A stretch of 64,000 nucleotides of DNA from Marisa cornuarietis (GCA_004794655.1 SMMW01000588.1:1-64000), one strand, 5' to 3'; positions 37,140 through 49,082 are shown, counted from the stretch's first letter. Program-made: numbers and translations. Notes: generated by a model not told the origin, from the sequence alone.

Positions 37140-37690
37140 AACCTAGAAGCTGTAAAGCATCAAGAACAGAGGTAGTCCCAATCCAGGGCCCGGAAAAAAC
37201 TCCCCCAGGTGAGCTGAATAACTGTACTATATCCAGCAGTCACTGACCGTGTACATTGGGTGAGGTATGGTTTGACCTACCTAGCGTCAGTGCTTCGAAC
37301 CCAAAAGCTAGATGAAAGCCGGTTGCACAAAATCACAAAATCGATGGCATCTAACGCTGCGGGCAAGTCCTGAACAGAGAAAGATCGTAATGAGATACCA
37401 CCAAAGTCTGTCGCATTCTGGTGACTACTCATTACTACTCGAAAAAAAGCAACGTCAGGCATGAACGACTTCGATAGCCTGACTGAGACCAAAACCTCCG
37501 CGTGGTACATGACCTATTGCACGACAACACGCTCAAGGAGTTTTGTTATAGAAACAGGAGGAATAGAGACTGGTCTGTAATTTTAAGACTTTAGAATGCA
37601 GGTGGACTTTCTTGAGGGGGTTTGAGGAAGCACAAGAGAAGTATTCATAAGATAAGAAATTGTTGTTATGCGCTCGAGTAGACAGGCTCG
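37140..37690 (-). mobile_element. CR1/L2-like LINE RT fragment
   Basis: On the minus strand, near 37590, broken frames encode NYRPVSIPPVSITKLLERVV. The ORF 37510-37277 follows, ending LPAALDAIDFVILCNRLSSSF, which matches the 'DLSAAFDTIDHxILxxRL' RT block. A degenerate 'YLTxxTxSVTxGxYSTVIQLTWG' block lies at about 37270-37180. It is a separate element from the LINE at 34262-36600, since both contain the early RT blocks. Confidence 0.7.
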
Positions 37691-37789
37691 CGTTCACGGG
37701 ATTTCATGTGCATTTAGTATCAATATCTTAATGTCGACAGCAAGGTCCTTCGCGTAATCTGTTGGCTTGATAATGTCTCTTTCGCACGC

Positions 37790-37821
37790 ACACACGTACA
37801 CTCAAAACGCGCGCGCGCACA

Positions 37822-37860
<39 letters not shown>

Positions 37861-37882
37861 GCACTATATATATATATAAATA
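37790..37882. repeat. (CA)n and (TA)n microsatellites
   Basis: A CGCG/CA-rich tract at about 37790-37862 is followed by TATATATATA at 37866-37882. Confidence 0.93.
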
Positions 37883-38038
37883 TAAGCTTAAACAATAAGT
37901 GGAAAGTAGAAAAGGAGACAGCATGTCCGGCTGTCCACTGAAGGACCTTCTCAGGCGGACACTAGACCGCTTGCGACTAGTCATCCTGCGCTTGCTGTCG
38001 CTGAATCGTTTGGAGACAGAGCCAGATCTTGTCCTTAA

Positions 38039-38910
38039 CCCATTTATGCCGAAGGTTGAAATTTTTGAGTTTGTGCATCAAATTCACATATGTTGCATAG
38101 ACAAATATAAGGAATTCGAACTTGAAGAGAAAAAAAATATTATTGCTTTCCGTTGTTGAGTTATGTGGTGTTCCAAAATTGGAACACTAGGCAAATCCAC
38201 TACTTACAGTATACATAAGGTATAAAATCTCAGGAGATGGTAAATACTTGCTATTCAGTGTGATATCCAGCAGAGCATTTGACACGTAAAGCAACTTCAC
38301 GTTTTTCACATCAAAATGTGGTGTTCTTATGACATTGAGCACACCGAGTTTGCTTTCCATGTTTGACTGTCACGTGATTCAGGCCATCGTAACGTGAATC
38401 AATGTTGCATTTCTGAGAAGGTCTTCCTGTTCGGCCAGGGTCTACAGGATGACCGTGGGTCTCCAAATAATGGCATGCGATACGTTGCCGAAACTCCAGA
38501 AGATCCATTGGCTTCTTATCATACGTTATCATGCATCTATCATTGAGTTTGCTTATGAGAGGTCGCAACTTGGAAAACCTGTCCATTGGTTCCAAATTGG
38601 CATTGTCAGCAACATGCAAATTAGAAAATGTGGTATCAAAGCGATCACGTCTCATGGCAGCACTAACGAGTATGCCCATCTGTTCTTCGTTCCCAGAGCA
38701 TGCGTCTTCTAGGAACTGACACGTAACCACTCAGAAAAATAATTCAGATAAAACATTTGAAGTTGGAACTAGTCAATCCCATATCTGACTATGAGTTCAA
38801 CGATGTCTTCATCAAGACAAAGTTCAAATATTTCTGTGGGAATTCCGGTTTCGGTGAAGAAATCGAATGGTGGTTCTGTGACTCTACTTGCTACGGGTTG
38901 TGCAGTTAGG
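38039..38910 (-). mobile_element. internally deleted piggyBac transposon, one end intact
   Basis: Minus-strand frames encode piggyBac transposase pieces. First comes FDFFTETGIPTEIFELCLDED (38863-38800), then the ORF 38730-38311 with MRRDRFDTTFSNLHVADN and DRFSKLRPLISKLND. About residue 70-77 it jumps to the C-terminal region (LLEFRQRIACHYLETHG, HGKQTRCAQC). After a stop the Cys-rich tail continues (LRVKCSAGYHTE). The catalytic middle with the DDD triad is missing. The 3' end is a canonical TTAA|CCCATTTATGCC (TTAA 38035-38038). An inverted GTGTTCCAA/TTGGAACAC pair lies at 38168-38187. The other terminus was not found. Confidence 0.85.
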
Positions 38911-39925
38911 TCAGACTTATTCTATTTCCGTAACCCGTAGGAAGCGATGACATGTTCAGGATATCGCCAGGTACCCGCCATAGGTAAATACTGCATAAAC
39001 ACGTCTCTCCAGCGGAGATAAACGATAGTTAGCAGGGTGCAAGTACTGACACAGCAGTATGTCGGGTCCCAGTACCTTAAGGGCGCGTATCCTATTCCTC
39101 GGTGTGGTGAGTTTCTGGAGCAGAGAAACGATCCGCCACACCCACCACGAAGCTGTCGTCTTTGATACCTGTGGGATATAAGTGGTGAAATTTAGTCATC
39201 AGTTAATTCTCTTAAATAATTTCACGTTTGAGTCGTTAATTAACATCACAGTTTATTTGTTAATCAATGCTGTGAAATAACTTTACATTTTAGTCATTAT
39301 TTAACGTTGTGGTCTTTTAGTAGTGGCTTGTTCTCGCTTGCATGCTAATACTATTTTTTATTATTTTCTTATTACACTCTCACCCCAGCAACGCCTTGCG
39401 CATTCTAAGGCGATCTCACAAATGGAAATCAATAATGATGAATGTCGAACTTAAGGTTCATTTACTCTCCCCCACCCACCCCTACTCTCTGTTTGCAGTA
39501 GCTGTGGAAATCGCCCAGTGGCGATGGCAGAGATACTGAGCACTTGCTTTGATGGGGATAAGTTGATAAACGCGAAGGTGGCACGAACACTAGAAGAGTT
39601 CAAAACTATTTGCGCTCATCGGCTATAACAAAGGAATGAGGAATAATTTCACACAGCGGAAACAAGCTGATTGGCTTCAGTAGGCAGTGCACACCTCAAA
39701 GATACAGGAATAATTGTAAAGTAATGTACACCTGAAATATGCAGGTTACACCCAGCACGCCTGCAAGGATACAGATACAGACAATACAGACAACCCCTCA
39801 TCATCTCCTTTCTATCAACGTTACCCCCAAAAAACAAAACCCACCTGAAGAGTAAAAAAAAAAAAAGATTTAGTTGATTTTACCGATGAACAAAATCCTC
39901 GAAGAAGATACGTCGTTTTGCAGCT
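38911..39925. other. no gene assigned
   Basis: A minus-strand frame at 39168-38956 after an acceptor-like TATATCCCACAG encodes about 70 residues ending YGGYLAIS, but other frames are as plausible and it is not called. Confidence 0.35.
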
Positions 39926-40255
39926 GTGCATCATTCTTCATCTTCCTCTTATTCCTCGCTGGTCATCATTCTTCTTTTTTCTCCCTCTTTCTCCTCGTGG
40001 TTTATTCTTGGTCTTTATCTTAGTTATTGTTCATCACTCTTTGTTATCTTCTTAATCTTTGTAGTTACTTGTCATTTTTCATCTCTCTTACTCTTCATTG
40101 TTTATCATTCTTCGTCTCCTTACTCCTCAGTCTGCATCATTCTTCCTCTTTCTACTCATAATTTATTATTGTCTTCGTCTTTTTCTCATCTCCTATACAT
40201 CTCTCTTCCTCGATTTCTTCTTCCTCTTCAACTTCTCTCCTCCTCCTGCACGTAT
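39926..40255 (+). repeat. CT-rich low-complexity tract
   Basis: About 330 bp of imperfect TCATTCTTC/TCTTCCTC words occur with very few A or G runs. The long Ser/Leu/Phe frames through it are compositional. Confidence 0.75.
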
Positions 40256-41048
40256 TTGCCGGACAAGGGCAGCAATTTAAGATTTCTCTGGTAAATATCT
40301 CTGTACACAGATAACAAGTGATTACCATCGCTGTGGTCCGTGGAACTGAGTGTGTGACCAGTGGAAGCTCTTCACGACATCAAGAGCGCTGGAGAATCGT
40401 CCGCATGCTGACAAGGGCATCGCAACAAGAACGCATTTCTGGACTGCTCTATGACCTTCCTGAGCTTCTTGGTCTGATGACCTTAATGACCATTGCGGAA
40501 ACGAGATTAGTGACTCGTAGATCCGACATAGTTTAGAGAAAAAAGTGACCAACGGACGAGAAAGAAATTAGTTAAAAATAACCAGAAAACTACAAATGTT
40601 GACGTGCGTGCTAATGAAAAGACTGTAAAAACAGACCATGACTGTAAAACAGTTACTAGTAAATAAGGCGTACTCGTGTTCTAGAGGCTGTCCTTACTAC
40701 CTAAAGTCTGATCAGGTTGGGATTGAACACTTGTGTGGCAAAGTGTCTTCACGTAGCTCATGTGCAAGATGATACTACGTCATGCTGAGCAAGAAGACGA
40801 ATAAAGCTTCCAGTCCTGCTGTTCATATATGTTCTTTAGAAAAAAAAATCGCAGCCCTGGCAAAACATAGCGGTCACTAGAAGATTATGCAGTTGAAGTG
40901 GTATGGTTTGTGTTTAAGGCTGTGTAGCGTCTGTGACGTGCGTAATGAGTGCGGGCGAAGTTTGTGACGTTTGCCGCCCGTGTGACACTCGTTACGTTTA
41001 TGACAATCGTGCAAGACTTGTATGACCTGCTGAGTACACATAAACAAG
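40256..41048. other. upstream region of the glycosyltransferase gene
   Basis: No separate gene is supported. The 5' UTR and promoter of the gene starting at 41049 should lie here, but no clear TATA box or initiator is evident. Confidence 0.4.
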
Positions 41049-42547
41049 ATGATATCAGCCGGCAGAAAGCGGCGATGGCTTCTGATGCTGCTGGCCCTGG
41101 GCACTCTCAGTTATCTTCTCTTGGAGATATTCCTCAGCAAGAAGACCAGGATGCAGGGACTCATCGTCTCTTCCGATTCCCGAACATTTCAGTTTAGCTT
41201 GCCTTTTGCTTTGAAGAACACGTCTGCGGGCGAACGAACGCTGGAGGCTTTTCTCAAGAGCGAAGCCGGTGCTGGAAAGCTTTCTAAACCGCAAAACGCG
41301 TCCGTGTTGAGCATCTCGTCGGCAAGAAGCCTCGATCCTCCTAAGAACGAGAGTTATGTCGTCTTGAAGTTCTTCAAGTCCTTATTGAATACCTCGTCGA
41401 CGAGTAGCCTCGAACGTCTTAAGAACGACAGTAGTGTCGTCATGACGACCGTGAAGCTGCAAGCGACAACCTCTGGCGAGGACGTCCGTCCGGAGAAGTG
41501 CCGGAAATGTTTCCCATCGGACTTCCCGGAACTGATCCCCAACGGTGCCGTGTGCAAAACCGGAAGTAATTACACGCTTGACCTGGTTATGCTGGTGCTG
41601 ACCACGCACCAAGCTTTGGTCAGGCGGCAGGCTATTCGCCAGACGTGGGCGTCCTTGACCCAAAACAACACGGCGCCCAAAGTGCGTCACGTCTTCCTGC
41701 TGGGAAGGTCGCCTAATGAGCAGCACATGCGCAGTGTGCAGGAGGAGCAGGTCAAGTATGGCGACATCGTCATCCATGACTACATCGACACCTACGGGAA
41801 CTTGACGCTCAAGACGCTGTCGGGCTTCCACTGGCTGCTCAAACATTGCCCTAATGTCAGGTTTGTTGGTTTGTTGGCTCGTTTGTTTGTTCGTTTATTC
41901 TATTTTATTTTCTTTCGTTTCTTTGTTCTTTCTTCTGTTTGTTTATGTGTTTGTTTGTTTGTTTGTGTGTCCTCTTAAACAGTCACTTGCCTTTGACTAA
42001 TTACTTGTGTTTGTCCTGGTGACTCATCATTTGCAAATGTAAACTTGTTTTTACCTCTTTCCTGACCAGTAACTTGCGTCTGTCCGACAGATTCTTCCTC
42101 AAAGTTGACGACGACATGTGGGTGAATGTCCCGGCCCTGCTCAACCTTCTCCAGAAGGAAGAGGAGAAGCTGCAGACGGCCGTAGGAGGTTACTGTTGCC
42201 TTAAAGCTGAACCCATCCGAGACGCCCGTTCCAAGTGGTATGCCTCGTTGAAGTCGTACTCGCAACCGCTCTACCCCGGGTACTGCTCGGGCACGGCGTA
42301 TACCAGCTCTCTGAACGTGGCTCGCAGTGTGGTGCGGGTGTCACCAGACGTACCCTTCTTTCACCTGGAGGATGTGTACGTATCCCTGTGCATCAGAGAG
42401 CTCGGAGGCAACTTCGTCTTGAAATCGCTTCCGGGTTTCTACCACTCGCATGCAGACGCATGCGTACTGCGTTCACTGGAAACAGTAACGGTGCACGAGG
42501 TGTCAGCGAAACAACTGCTGGACATATGGTCAGCGAAATGTCCATGA
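41049..42547 (+). CDS. beta-1,3-galactosyltransferase-like enzyme (GT31), two exons
   Basis: Exons 41049-41860 and 42091-42547 join to a 422-residue type II Golgi protein. The 230-bp intron is GT-AG, with donor GTCAG|GTTTGT and acceptor CCGACAG, in phase 2. After a short basic tail (RKRR) lies a membrane anchor (about residues 10-29), then a Ser/Asn-rich stem with several N-glycosylation sequons. Family landmarks follow: LTTHQALVRRQAIRQTW (185-200), HVFLLGR (214-220), FFLKVDDDMW (272-281) with the metal-binding DDD, YPGYCSGTAY (332-341) and HLEDVYVSLC (362-371) with the acidic EDV site. GT31 enzymes transfer galactose or N-acetylglucosamine to glycans from UDP-sugars in the Golgi; which one this uses cannot be told. 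The stem carries an in-frame 78-bp tandem duplication (41316-41393 and 41394-41471). AATAAA signals at 43513 and 43551 would give a 3' UTR of about 1 kb. The length is normal for the family. Confidence 0.93.
41316..41471 (+). repeat. 78-bp in-frame tandem duplication in the GT31 stem
   Basis: Two diverged copies start TCGTCGGCAAGAAGCCTCGA and TCGTCGACGAGTAGCCTCGA. Each encodes Ser-rich sequence followed by LxxxKN(E/D)S and a Val-rich end. The unit is 26 codons, so the frame is kept and an N-glycosylation sequon (NES/NDS) is duplicated. Confidence 0.8.
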
Positions 42548-43580
42548 CACTACTGACAGAGATTTATTCAGCGAGTGTCGGTGACATGATCTGTTCTTCA
42601 CAAAGAAAGAGCGGTTTGATGAGGGGCAACAACTTATTTTTTAGCTGCAGTAGATGATTTTTGTTGTGGTGGTGGTAGTGAGGGTGATAATGTTGAGGAA
42701 GAGGTGGATGAGGAGGAAGAAAGGAGTTGCTCTGCGTGGGTGGACCAGCGGAATCTTCGTGGCTGGACAAGTAATTTTCTTTTAAGGGAGAGGTCCAAAG
42801 GGCGTGAACACTGCTGATGTACGTGCGCTTGTCTAACAAGATTGTCTCCCTTATCCTGAAGGGAGTGGGGGGAAACGAATTTGTCTCTAAAGAGCCTGTT
42901 CTTGTCTCACTTCTCTTGAATAATGTAGTCCCTCAAAGAACCTCATGGGAAGAGGCTGTGATATTTCTGTGATCGACTGCCTGTCACCACTCCCTCTCAT
43001 GTAAGTGTGATGCTTGAACGAAACCTTTGATTCCTTAAATGTTTTATCAACTTCACGGGAACAAAAATATCTCGAAAACAGCAGACTAATGTTTAACTAT
43101 TTGCATTCAGATTTTCCTACTCAACCATTGAGTAGATGTCATTTTTCATCAGTAAGAATCAGTTAAGATTATCAAGATTATTATTACCAGAGTTAATGTG
43201 CAACAACATTCCCTAGACGCAGCAACAAGACATACGAACTGAGACTGTACTCAAGAATGAAGAAACGTGTTTTCTTGATAAAACATATTTTCATTTGCTA
43301 AAATATTTTTGGCAAGATATTGTGTTTTTGAGTGGATAAAGGGATCTAGGTAATATAATGGAAGATATGGTGTGATATTTTGAAACAATGTTGATAAGGT
43401 AAAATGTTTCTCGTTATGATTTTCGATTATGTAACATTGTTGATACGTAAACGTTTTTTATTTTTTTGCTTAGTAATTTGAAATGCTATAGATTGTGTTA
43501 CGTTTCTTGTCAAATAAAACACATTTTACATAGATAAGGCCAATATCTGAAATAAAAATACTCTCTATTAACTAAAGAAG
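42548..43580 (+). other. probable 3' UTR of the GT31 gene
   Basis: AT-rich sequence after the stop with AATAAA at 43513-43518 and 43551-43556, just before a SINE. No other gene is supported here. Confidence 0.5.
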
Positions 43581-43582
43581 GG

Positions 43583-43856
43583 AAGCCGATAGCCGAGGGA
43601 TTAGAGAGCTGGCGTCCAAACTAAAAGCGAGCTGATTCAACACCCGATTAGCGCAGCAAACTTCTCCCAGTTGACCCAGCTGGAAGGAATTGGTACCTCA
43701 CTCAATAGAGGGTTGGGAAAGGTAAGGCAGCTAGAGAGAGGAGATGGGCACCGCCTTCAAGTAAAGATGGCCCCGAGAGAAGTGAGGTCTCCAACACCGC
43801 CCCAACGACCTGAAAAGGTTAAGGGACGACCTTTACCTTTTACTTTTTCATTAACT
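43583..43856 (+). mobile_element. tRNA-derived SINE, near full length
   Basis: The head resembles a tRNA gene, with an A-box-like TAGCCGAGGGATTAGAG and, about 38 bp on, a B-box-like GATTCAACACCCG, i.e. an internal pol III promoter. The body then matches the copy split by the hAT element (27829-27876 and 32859-32985) through to a TTTACCTTTT end. It has no coding capacity and would depend on LINE proteins. Confidence 0.75.
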
Positions 43857-45983
43857 AAAGTGTTTTTTTGGGTAGGATAAAACATTTAAGATTTGATTGG
43901 TCTCGATTAGGTAAGGCTTTCATTTTATAGAAAATGTTTTTCGTTATCTAATGGTTTGTTTTATGTGGAGTCATTGTTATCGGTTCGTTCTGCGAGCCAA
44001 ACGAAAGGTTTGAGATGAACCAGTTTGCCTGAGATAAGACATATCGACAAACATTGTTTAATAAGGGGGCAGAATCGTTGCTAATATTCACATCTAGCCT
44101 GTAATCCACTCACCGGGAGGTCAAGCCCAACTCCTCTGGCCTCTGTTTCGAGGGCGTGTGCTCTCCCACCCCCGTTCTGGTATGCAGGAGAGAGAGAGAG
44201 ACCGGTTTGTGATGATTTATAGACTGGAATTCCACTCAGTTCGTCGTGCCTCGTTGTGAATGATGCTCCTGAATCCATTTACACCGAGATTTACGATTCC
44301 CTAAAAATTATTTTAAAAAGTGACTATTTTGCGTTTAAACTATCTGGGAAATAGACCTTCGGATAACACTTCTGGGGATGTTTTATCTATGCATAAAATC
44401 CTACGCCTTGAATAAAATCGCCATGTGTTTGACAAATGCAATGCAGCTCACATTCTGATTCCACAGTTATAAAGTTTATTCACACCTGTTTGACTACGTG
44501 TGGCAGCGCACATGAATCATCCACATTGTACGGGGTGGGAGATGCATGTGCTTTTTCACTGCTTTCACTGTGCAATCAAAGGGTGTGCGTATCTCAGCTG
44601 ATTTAATTGCCGCCATTGTATCCTACATGCTGTGATTATTTTGGTTTCTCGTTGTCACACGTTGATCAGTGGCAAGGAGACTCGTCATTAACATTTTGAT
44701 CTCTGCAATTACTATATGCAATTTCCGCTTACTGTATTTAAATAAATGTATTTTCACAAAGACATCTTACAGAGCAGTTTTTGTTGACGAGGAGAGGGCT
44801 GGGCAGAGCCCAGATGCACAGCAGGCTGCTAGTCGCTAACTGAATGGTTAACGAGAACCAGTCGGCTAAAGTCCTTTTCTTAATGAGGATTTTAGCTGCT
44901 TGGCATAAACCCTGCAGCTAGCACCTAGCGTCTTGTTGTGCACCTAGCCCCAGGATTTTACCCTCATCCCTGGTCGGTGCTGGAATAGATTCTTTTGTTG
45001 CCGGTAATTCGATATTCTCATTGCTGACCCCAAACCTACTGTCTGACATCATAGCTACAGCACTCACCCCCTCCCCTGTCCCCCAGATCTTGCACGTTCG
45101 TGTGTGTGTGTAAGGGGGGGGGGTGCGTGCGTGCGTGCGCGCGTGTGTAGCTGAGTGACTGCAAATGCCATAACTAACTCACAAAGTCATCGAAGCCTAG
45201 CAAATCCACTAAAAGTTTCTACTATAAAAGACAATGTGCCCGCACTGAAAATAACGAAGTTCCGGAGATCTCGTGTTTCTTGTGGCGACCATTCGATGTC
45301 GGATTAGTCCACTTTTCAGTCAAGGGATGGTAGGAGGGAGAGTTTCCTGTGGCATCTGTGCCAGTCTTGTGACATTTAACGACCTTCGAAAGACTTTCCA
45401 TGACCTGTTAACGACCTTTGTGCACTGGACTTGCACGTTTACCTGACGGTTCGGCCGTTAGAAATACCGCGAAGAACTTGGATGTAACCGCAGCCTGAAC
45501 TTTTTGTACTTAAACGTGGACATCATGACCAGCTCTGACCTTTAGTAACCTGATGAGCACGAATGACACCATAGTGCACTTTCATTCTTGATCTTCATGA
45601 ACATCATGGTTTTTCTTTTATTGACATTGGAGGACTTTTGTGAACGTAAACAAATTCTCCTTGTTCACATTAAAAGAAAAGAATAACTTTCACTTTTTTA
45701 AATGAGAAATTTTGAAATAGTAAAGGACTGGGTGAGTTTGTTATATGGAATATGTGTGTGCATATATATACATATTCCGTAATGATATAATCAATAAATT
45801 TATATACCATATATTACACATATATAACATATAGATCCTTCTTAGTGTGGGCTCTGTCATTGATGTCTGTAGCAACTTAATCGTCGTATAGTCTAAGAAT
45901 AGCACTGGATCACGCTGACGGTGCCAACACACACCTGAAAAATCCGACCCTTGAGCATTTAAGTCGAGCTTGTGAACTGTTCG
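43857..45983. other. no gene assigned
   Basis: No supported coding sequence. Simple runs include a G-run and GCGT repeats near 45112-45145 and TA-rich DNA at 45760-45835. Confidence 0.4.
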
Positions 45984-45987
45984 TTAA

Positions 45988-46235
45988 CCCGCTGACTCCG
46001 TAGCGCCAGTTTACTGGCTTACCTGGTAGAGCGCGATGAGCTCTGCTCCACGATCGTGATTTTCTCTTTGCACGATTGTGGCCCTACTGGCAGAACACAA
46101 TGAGCAACGATACGCTTACTATTGTGGCACGTGCTCCACGAGCCTGGCTCTGCAGTTTCTCTATCGTCTTCAAAATCGTGAATTTTAAGCCCATGTTTCT
46201 GAACATAGAAATATTTTTATTCTGGTCTAAGCGGG
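45988..46235. mobile_element. piggyBac-type MITE
   Basis: TTAA|CCCGCTGACTCC at the left (TTAA 45984-45987) and GGTCTAAGCGGG|TTAA at the right (TTAA 46236-46239) give inverted CCCGCT/AGCGGG ends with TTAA target duplications, as in piggyBac elements. The 248-bp interior is non-coding and contains CCACGATCGTG-type palindromic words. Confidence 0.75.
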
Positions 46236-46652
46236 TTAAAAGACAATAACGTTTTACGAGACCCAAGAGAGACTTGTGAAGGTTGGACTGAGTAAAGCTT
46301 TAATACGAGGCTTTGCGCAGCTGGACAATTGACGAGGTTCTGGAAATCGCGAGATTCTCGTGATTCTCGTGAGATGAGAAACTCGGGAGCCAAAGTCGTA
46401 TTGGAAGGAAACTGTCATTTACAACGCCGCTGTCCTTGGCTTTCACTCGTTTAGAAACCAGTTTTTTCACACTGACTCAAGTCACTGACCTGTTCTACCC
46501 ATTCACGAACTGACAAACGTGGATTTAAACTTTACAAAATTTAACCTTGAACGTTTTGTCTGCTTGATCATTCTCTCCAAAATAAAACCAACACCAAAGC
46601 CCTATACCTCACTCAAATACTAAGCCTGATGCTAAAATACCAACTTTATTAT

Positions 46653-46698
<46 letters not shown>

Positions 46699-47084
46699 CA
46701 GAACAAAAAAGTAAAAACAAAGCGTGTATGCCAAAGAATTTCTTTTAATCTATCGAAAAAACGAATCCGCAACCTTCACACTGACAAACCACTCGCCTTC
46801 CCCGCTACACGGTGGCAGCTTCCGCAAAAAGCAATAAGAATAACGAGTTAAGCTAACTGAAATATTGAATTTTCATCAAACACCATAAATGGACAAATCA
46901 AAAGATAGTGTGCGCATGCATCGCATCATTCAGAGCAAACAAAAAAAGTCGTGTTTTAAAAAAATGATTTTGAAACCATGTAAGAGGCTAGACAACACGC
47001 ATTTTTAATGTTTTATTCCAACACCAACAATTAGATCAATCATTCCTTTGAACAGCTTACATAAAGTGAAGACCACAAACCTCA
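46236..47084. other. no gene assigned; (CA)n at 46653-46696
   Basis: No coding sequence is supported. The CA tract is about 44 bp and uninterrupted. Confidence 0.5.
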
Positions 47085-47424
47085 TTAATCTACTTTGTCC
47101 CAGCCAGACAACTCCGTTCTTCGTCTGACGACCATCTCTGTCACCAGAAAAGCAACAAATGTTCACAGGATATTTAGTTACTGTCCCGCAAAACAATGGA
47201 ACCCTCTCCCTTTCCATATCCATCACCAACCCACTATTGAATGTTTTAAATGTGCACTGAAAACGAACCTCTTGCGTAGGCATTACTCGTAACACCAGTT
47301 CCCACAATGATAGTCACACCCTTCCCACCTTTTCCGCTTATCGCTACTTCCATGCTCGTCTTCCTTTTACTAAATCATGATACTCTCAGTCCTTGTTACT
47401 TGGTTCCTCTTTGCGTTGTCTGTA

Positions 47425-47459
<35 letters not shown>
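47085..47459 (+). mobile_element. LINE 3' end with (TTA)n tail
   Basis: The frame to 47292 ends RIFSYCPAKQWNPLPFHI, then FKCALKTNLLRR, the conserved C-terminal pattern of LINE ORF2 proteins. A 3' UTR and an (ATT)n tail at about 47429-47459 follow. It is distinct in sequence from the 4785-5180 fragment. Confidence 0.7.
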
Positions 47460-47460
<1 letters not shown>

Positions 47461-47583
47461 TCGGTACTGTTGCTTATTCTTCCGTTGCTCATGTTTTGTT
47501 TTTCTTCTGTCCCTCGTATGTTGCCCATGTTTTGTTCTTGTTCTTGAGCGATAAGACCATGTTCCTTAGCCTTCTTCGTTCAA

Positions 47584-47814
47584 CATAAAAATATAACATC
47601 ACTATAACTGACATATAATTGAAGACTCCGAAGACGACAGTGGCTGAAGTTTGTTTTTTTATTATTGCTGCTCTGAGATAAACATTAGACCAAGAAACGT
47701 AAACATTTTTTGAAAAGAGAAACTTTGAACTTTGCAATAAAAAGTAATGAAAATCGCCTTGCTCGTGCTACCCGGCAAAGCCACGATCGTGGCACATCAT
47801 ACTAAGAGAGTTAA
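47584..47814 (+). repeat. dispersed repeat A, copy 1
   Basis: About 230 bp is closely similar to 63016-63245, with shared ATAAAAATATAACAT start, GAGATAAACATTAGACCAAG and GCCACGATCGTGGC (perfect palindrome, 47780-47793), ending AGAG-rich then GTTAA. It is probably a fragment of a DNA transposon with a TTAA end. Confidence 0.8.
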
Positions 47815-48336
47815 GATTGTGAGCATGCTATAAAAATTTTGCGTTTATTGTTACTTATTATGATTATTGTTGAATAGTTCTGGCGTAATTAAGCACCATT
47901 TCCTTCTTAACTATTAATTAACGTATTATAGATGTTTTTGGAATCTTATTTATTTCTTGATTTATTGTCTACCAACAAAGCTACTTACCATTGGGATAAT
48001 CTGATCAAGCTGTTGTTGCCACTCCTCCCTGTCATCGACGATAGTTGCACGACACCTTCCTCCTCTTGACCTGCCAGTGAGGAGCTCGATGCAAACCATC
48101 CTGTGATTCGTCCTGTCGACACGACAACGTCTTCCTTCTTGACGTCACATCCTCCAGAGCTCAAGACGGGCCACAGCCTCTCTCCCCGGTTTTGTTCCAG
48201 CTTTATTTTCTGTTCTCATCCTACATCCTTCGACCAGTAATACTGTCTGCAGACTTTGGAATTACAGACAGGAAGAGAGGGAATGATATACAGTCAAAGA
48301 GAGAGAGAGAGATGATTTTGTACGTGACCTAAAACT
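47815..48336. other. no gene assigned
   Basis: No supported coding sequence; a short (GA)n lies at 48297-48311. Confidence 0.4.
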
Positions 48337-48605
48337 CAGGGGCCAGTTGCACAACACGTTTCTAGACCTTAAAACTGTTCTAAAGAAGCAAAATCTCTTC
48401 TTAGCCATTTTGATGCATTGCAGAAAAACATACAAAAAATTGTACTGACAGGACGGAAAGTCAGACTTAAACAACTTTATCTTACTTAAAGCAGTTTTAG
48501 TTTTAAAAATACAAAAATTGTGGTGTGCACTTTAAACTAATTATCTAAATAGAGTTAAGGCCTAAAAGTGTTTAAAATTAGAAATGTGTTGTGCAACTGG
48601 CCAGA
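48337..48605. mobile_element. MITE with about 24-bp terminal inverted repeats
   Basis: GGCCAGTTGCACAACAC followed by GTTTCTA (from 48341) is mirrored by TAGAAAT then GTGTTGTGCAACTGGCC (ending 48603). Only one mismatch occurs in the terminal 24 bp. The interior is about 220 bp and non-coding. The superfamily is uncertain, since the target duplication is not clear. Confidence 0.8.
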
Positions 48606-49082
48606 GGTCTTTAGTCTTTTATTTTTTTTTTTTTAAGTTGAGCTGCCCCGATATTCGTGTGCAAGATTTTCTGTCTTGTGTTTGTGTCTGTTGGTGTGTC
48701 TTCGATCGTTCGTTTGCTAACATTGTTTGGTCGGTGTCCGCATGTGTATTATGTAAATACTGTGTCTGTCTTTTGTTATTTGCCTTTCTTATGAAAAGCG
48801 AGCTGAGCATTGTGGTAAATAGAGAAATGCTCAATATAAAGTGTCTTGTAATAGAAGGAAGAAGAGGAAACAATGACCAACGCTCAAGATCAGGGCTAAC
48901 AACAGCTCACCGTCACTCCTTACTATAAAACTACTGTAGAGCTTGTCGTGTAGCTTGTATAGCTTATGATCTTCTTTTTCTATGAATAAAATACTCATGC
49001 AGCAGAAAAAAGCTTGTCGTGATGACGATCGTCGTCGTCGATCTCCTTAAGAGGATAAAACTGTGGCAAGCGAGAAGGCGGG
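48606..49082. other. no gene assigned
   Basis: No supported coding sequence. Confidence 0.4.

Noticed and set aside
38956..39168. Minus-strand exon-like frame after TATATCCCACAG, ending YGGYLAIS
   Set aside because: Three frames are open for long stretches, none matches a family I recognise, and it lies beside a piggyBac fragment that may extend into it.
39926..40294. 122-codon Ser/Leu/Phe frame
   Set aside because: It is a product of the CT-rich low-complexity tract.
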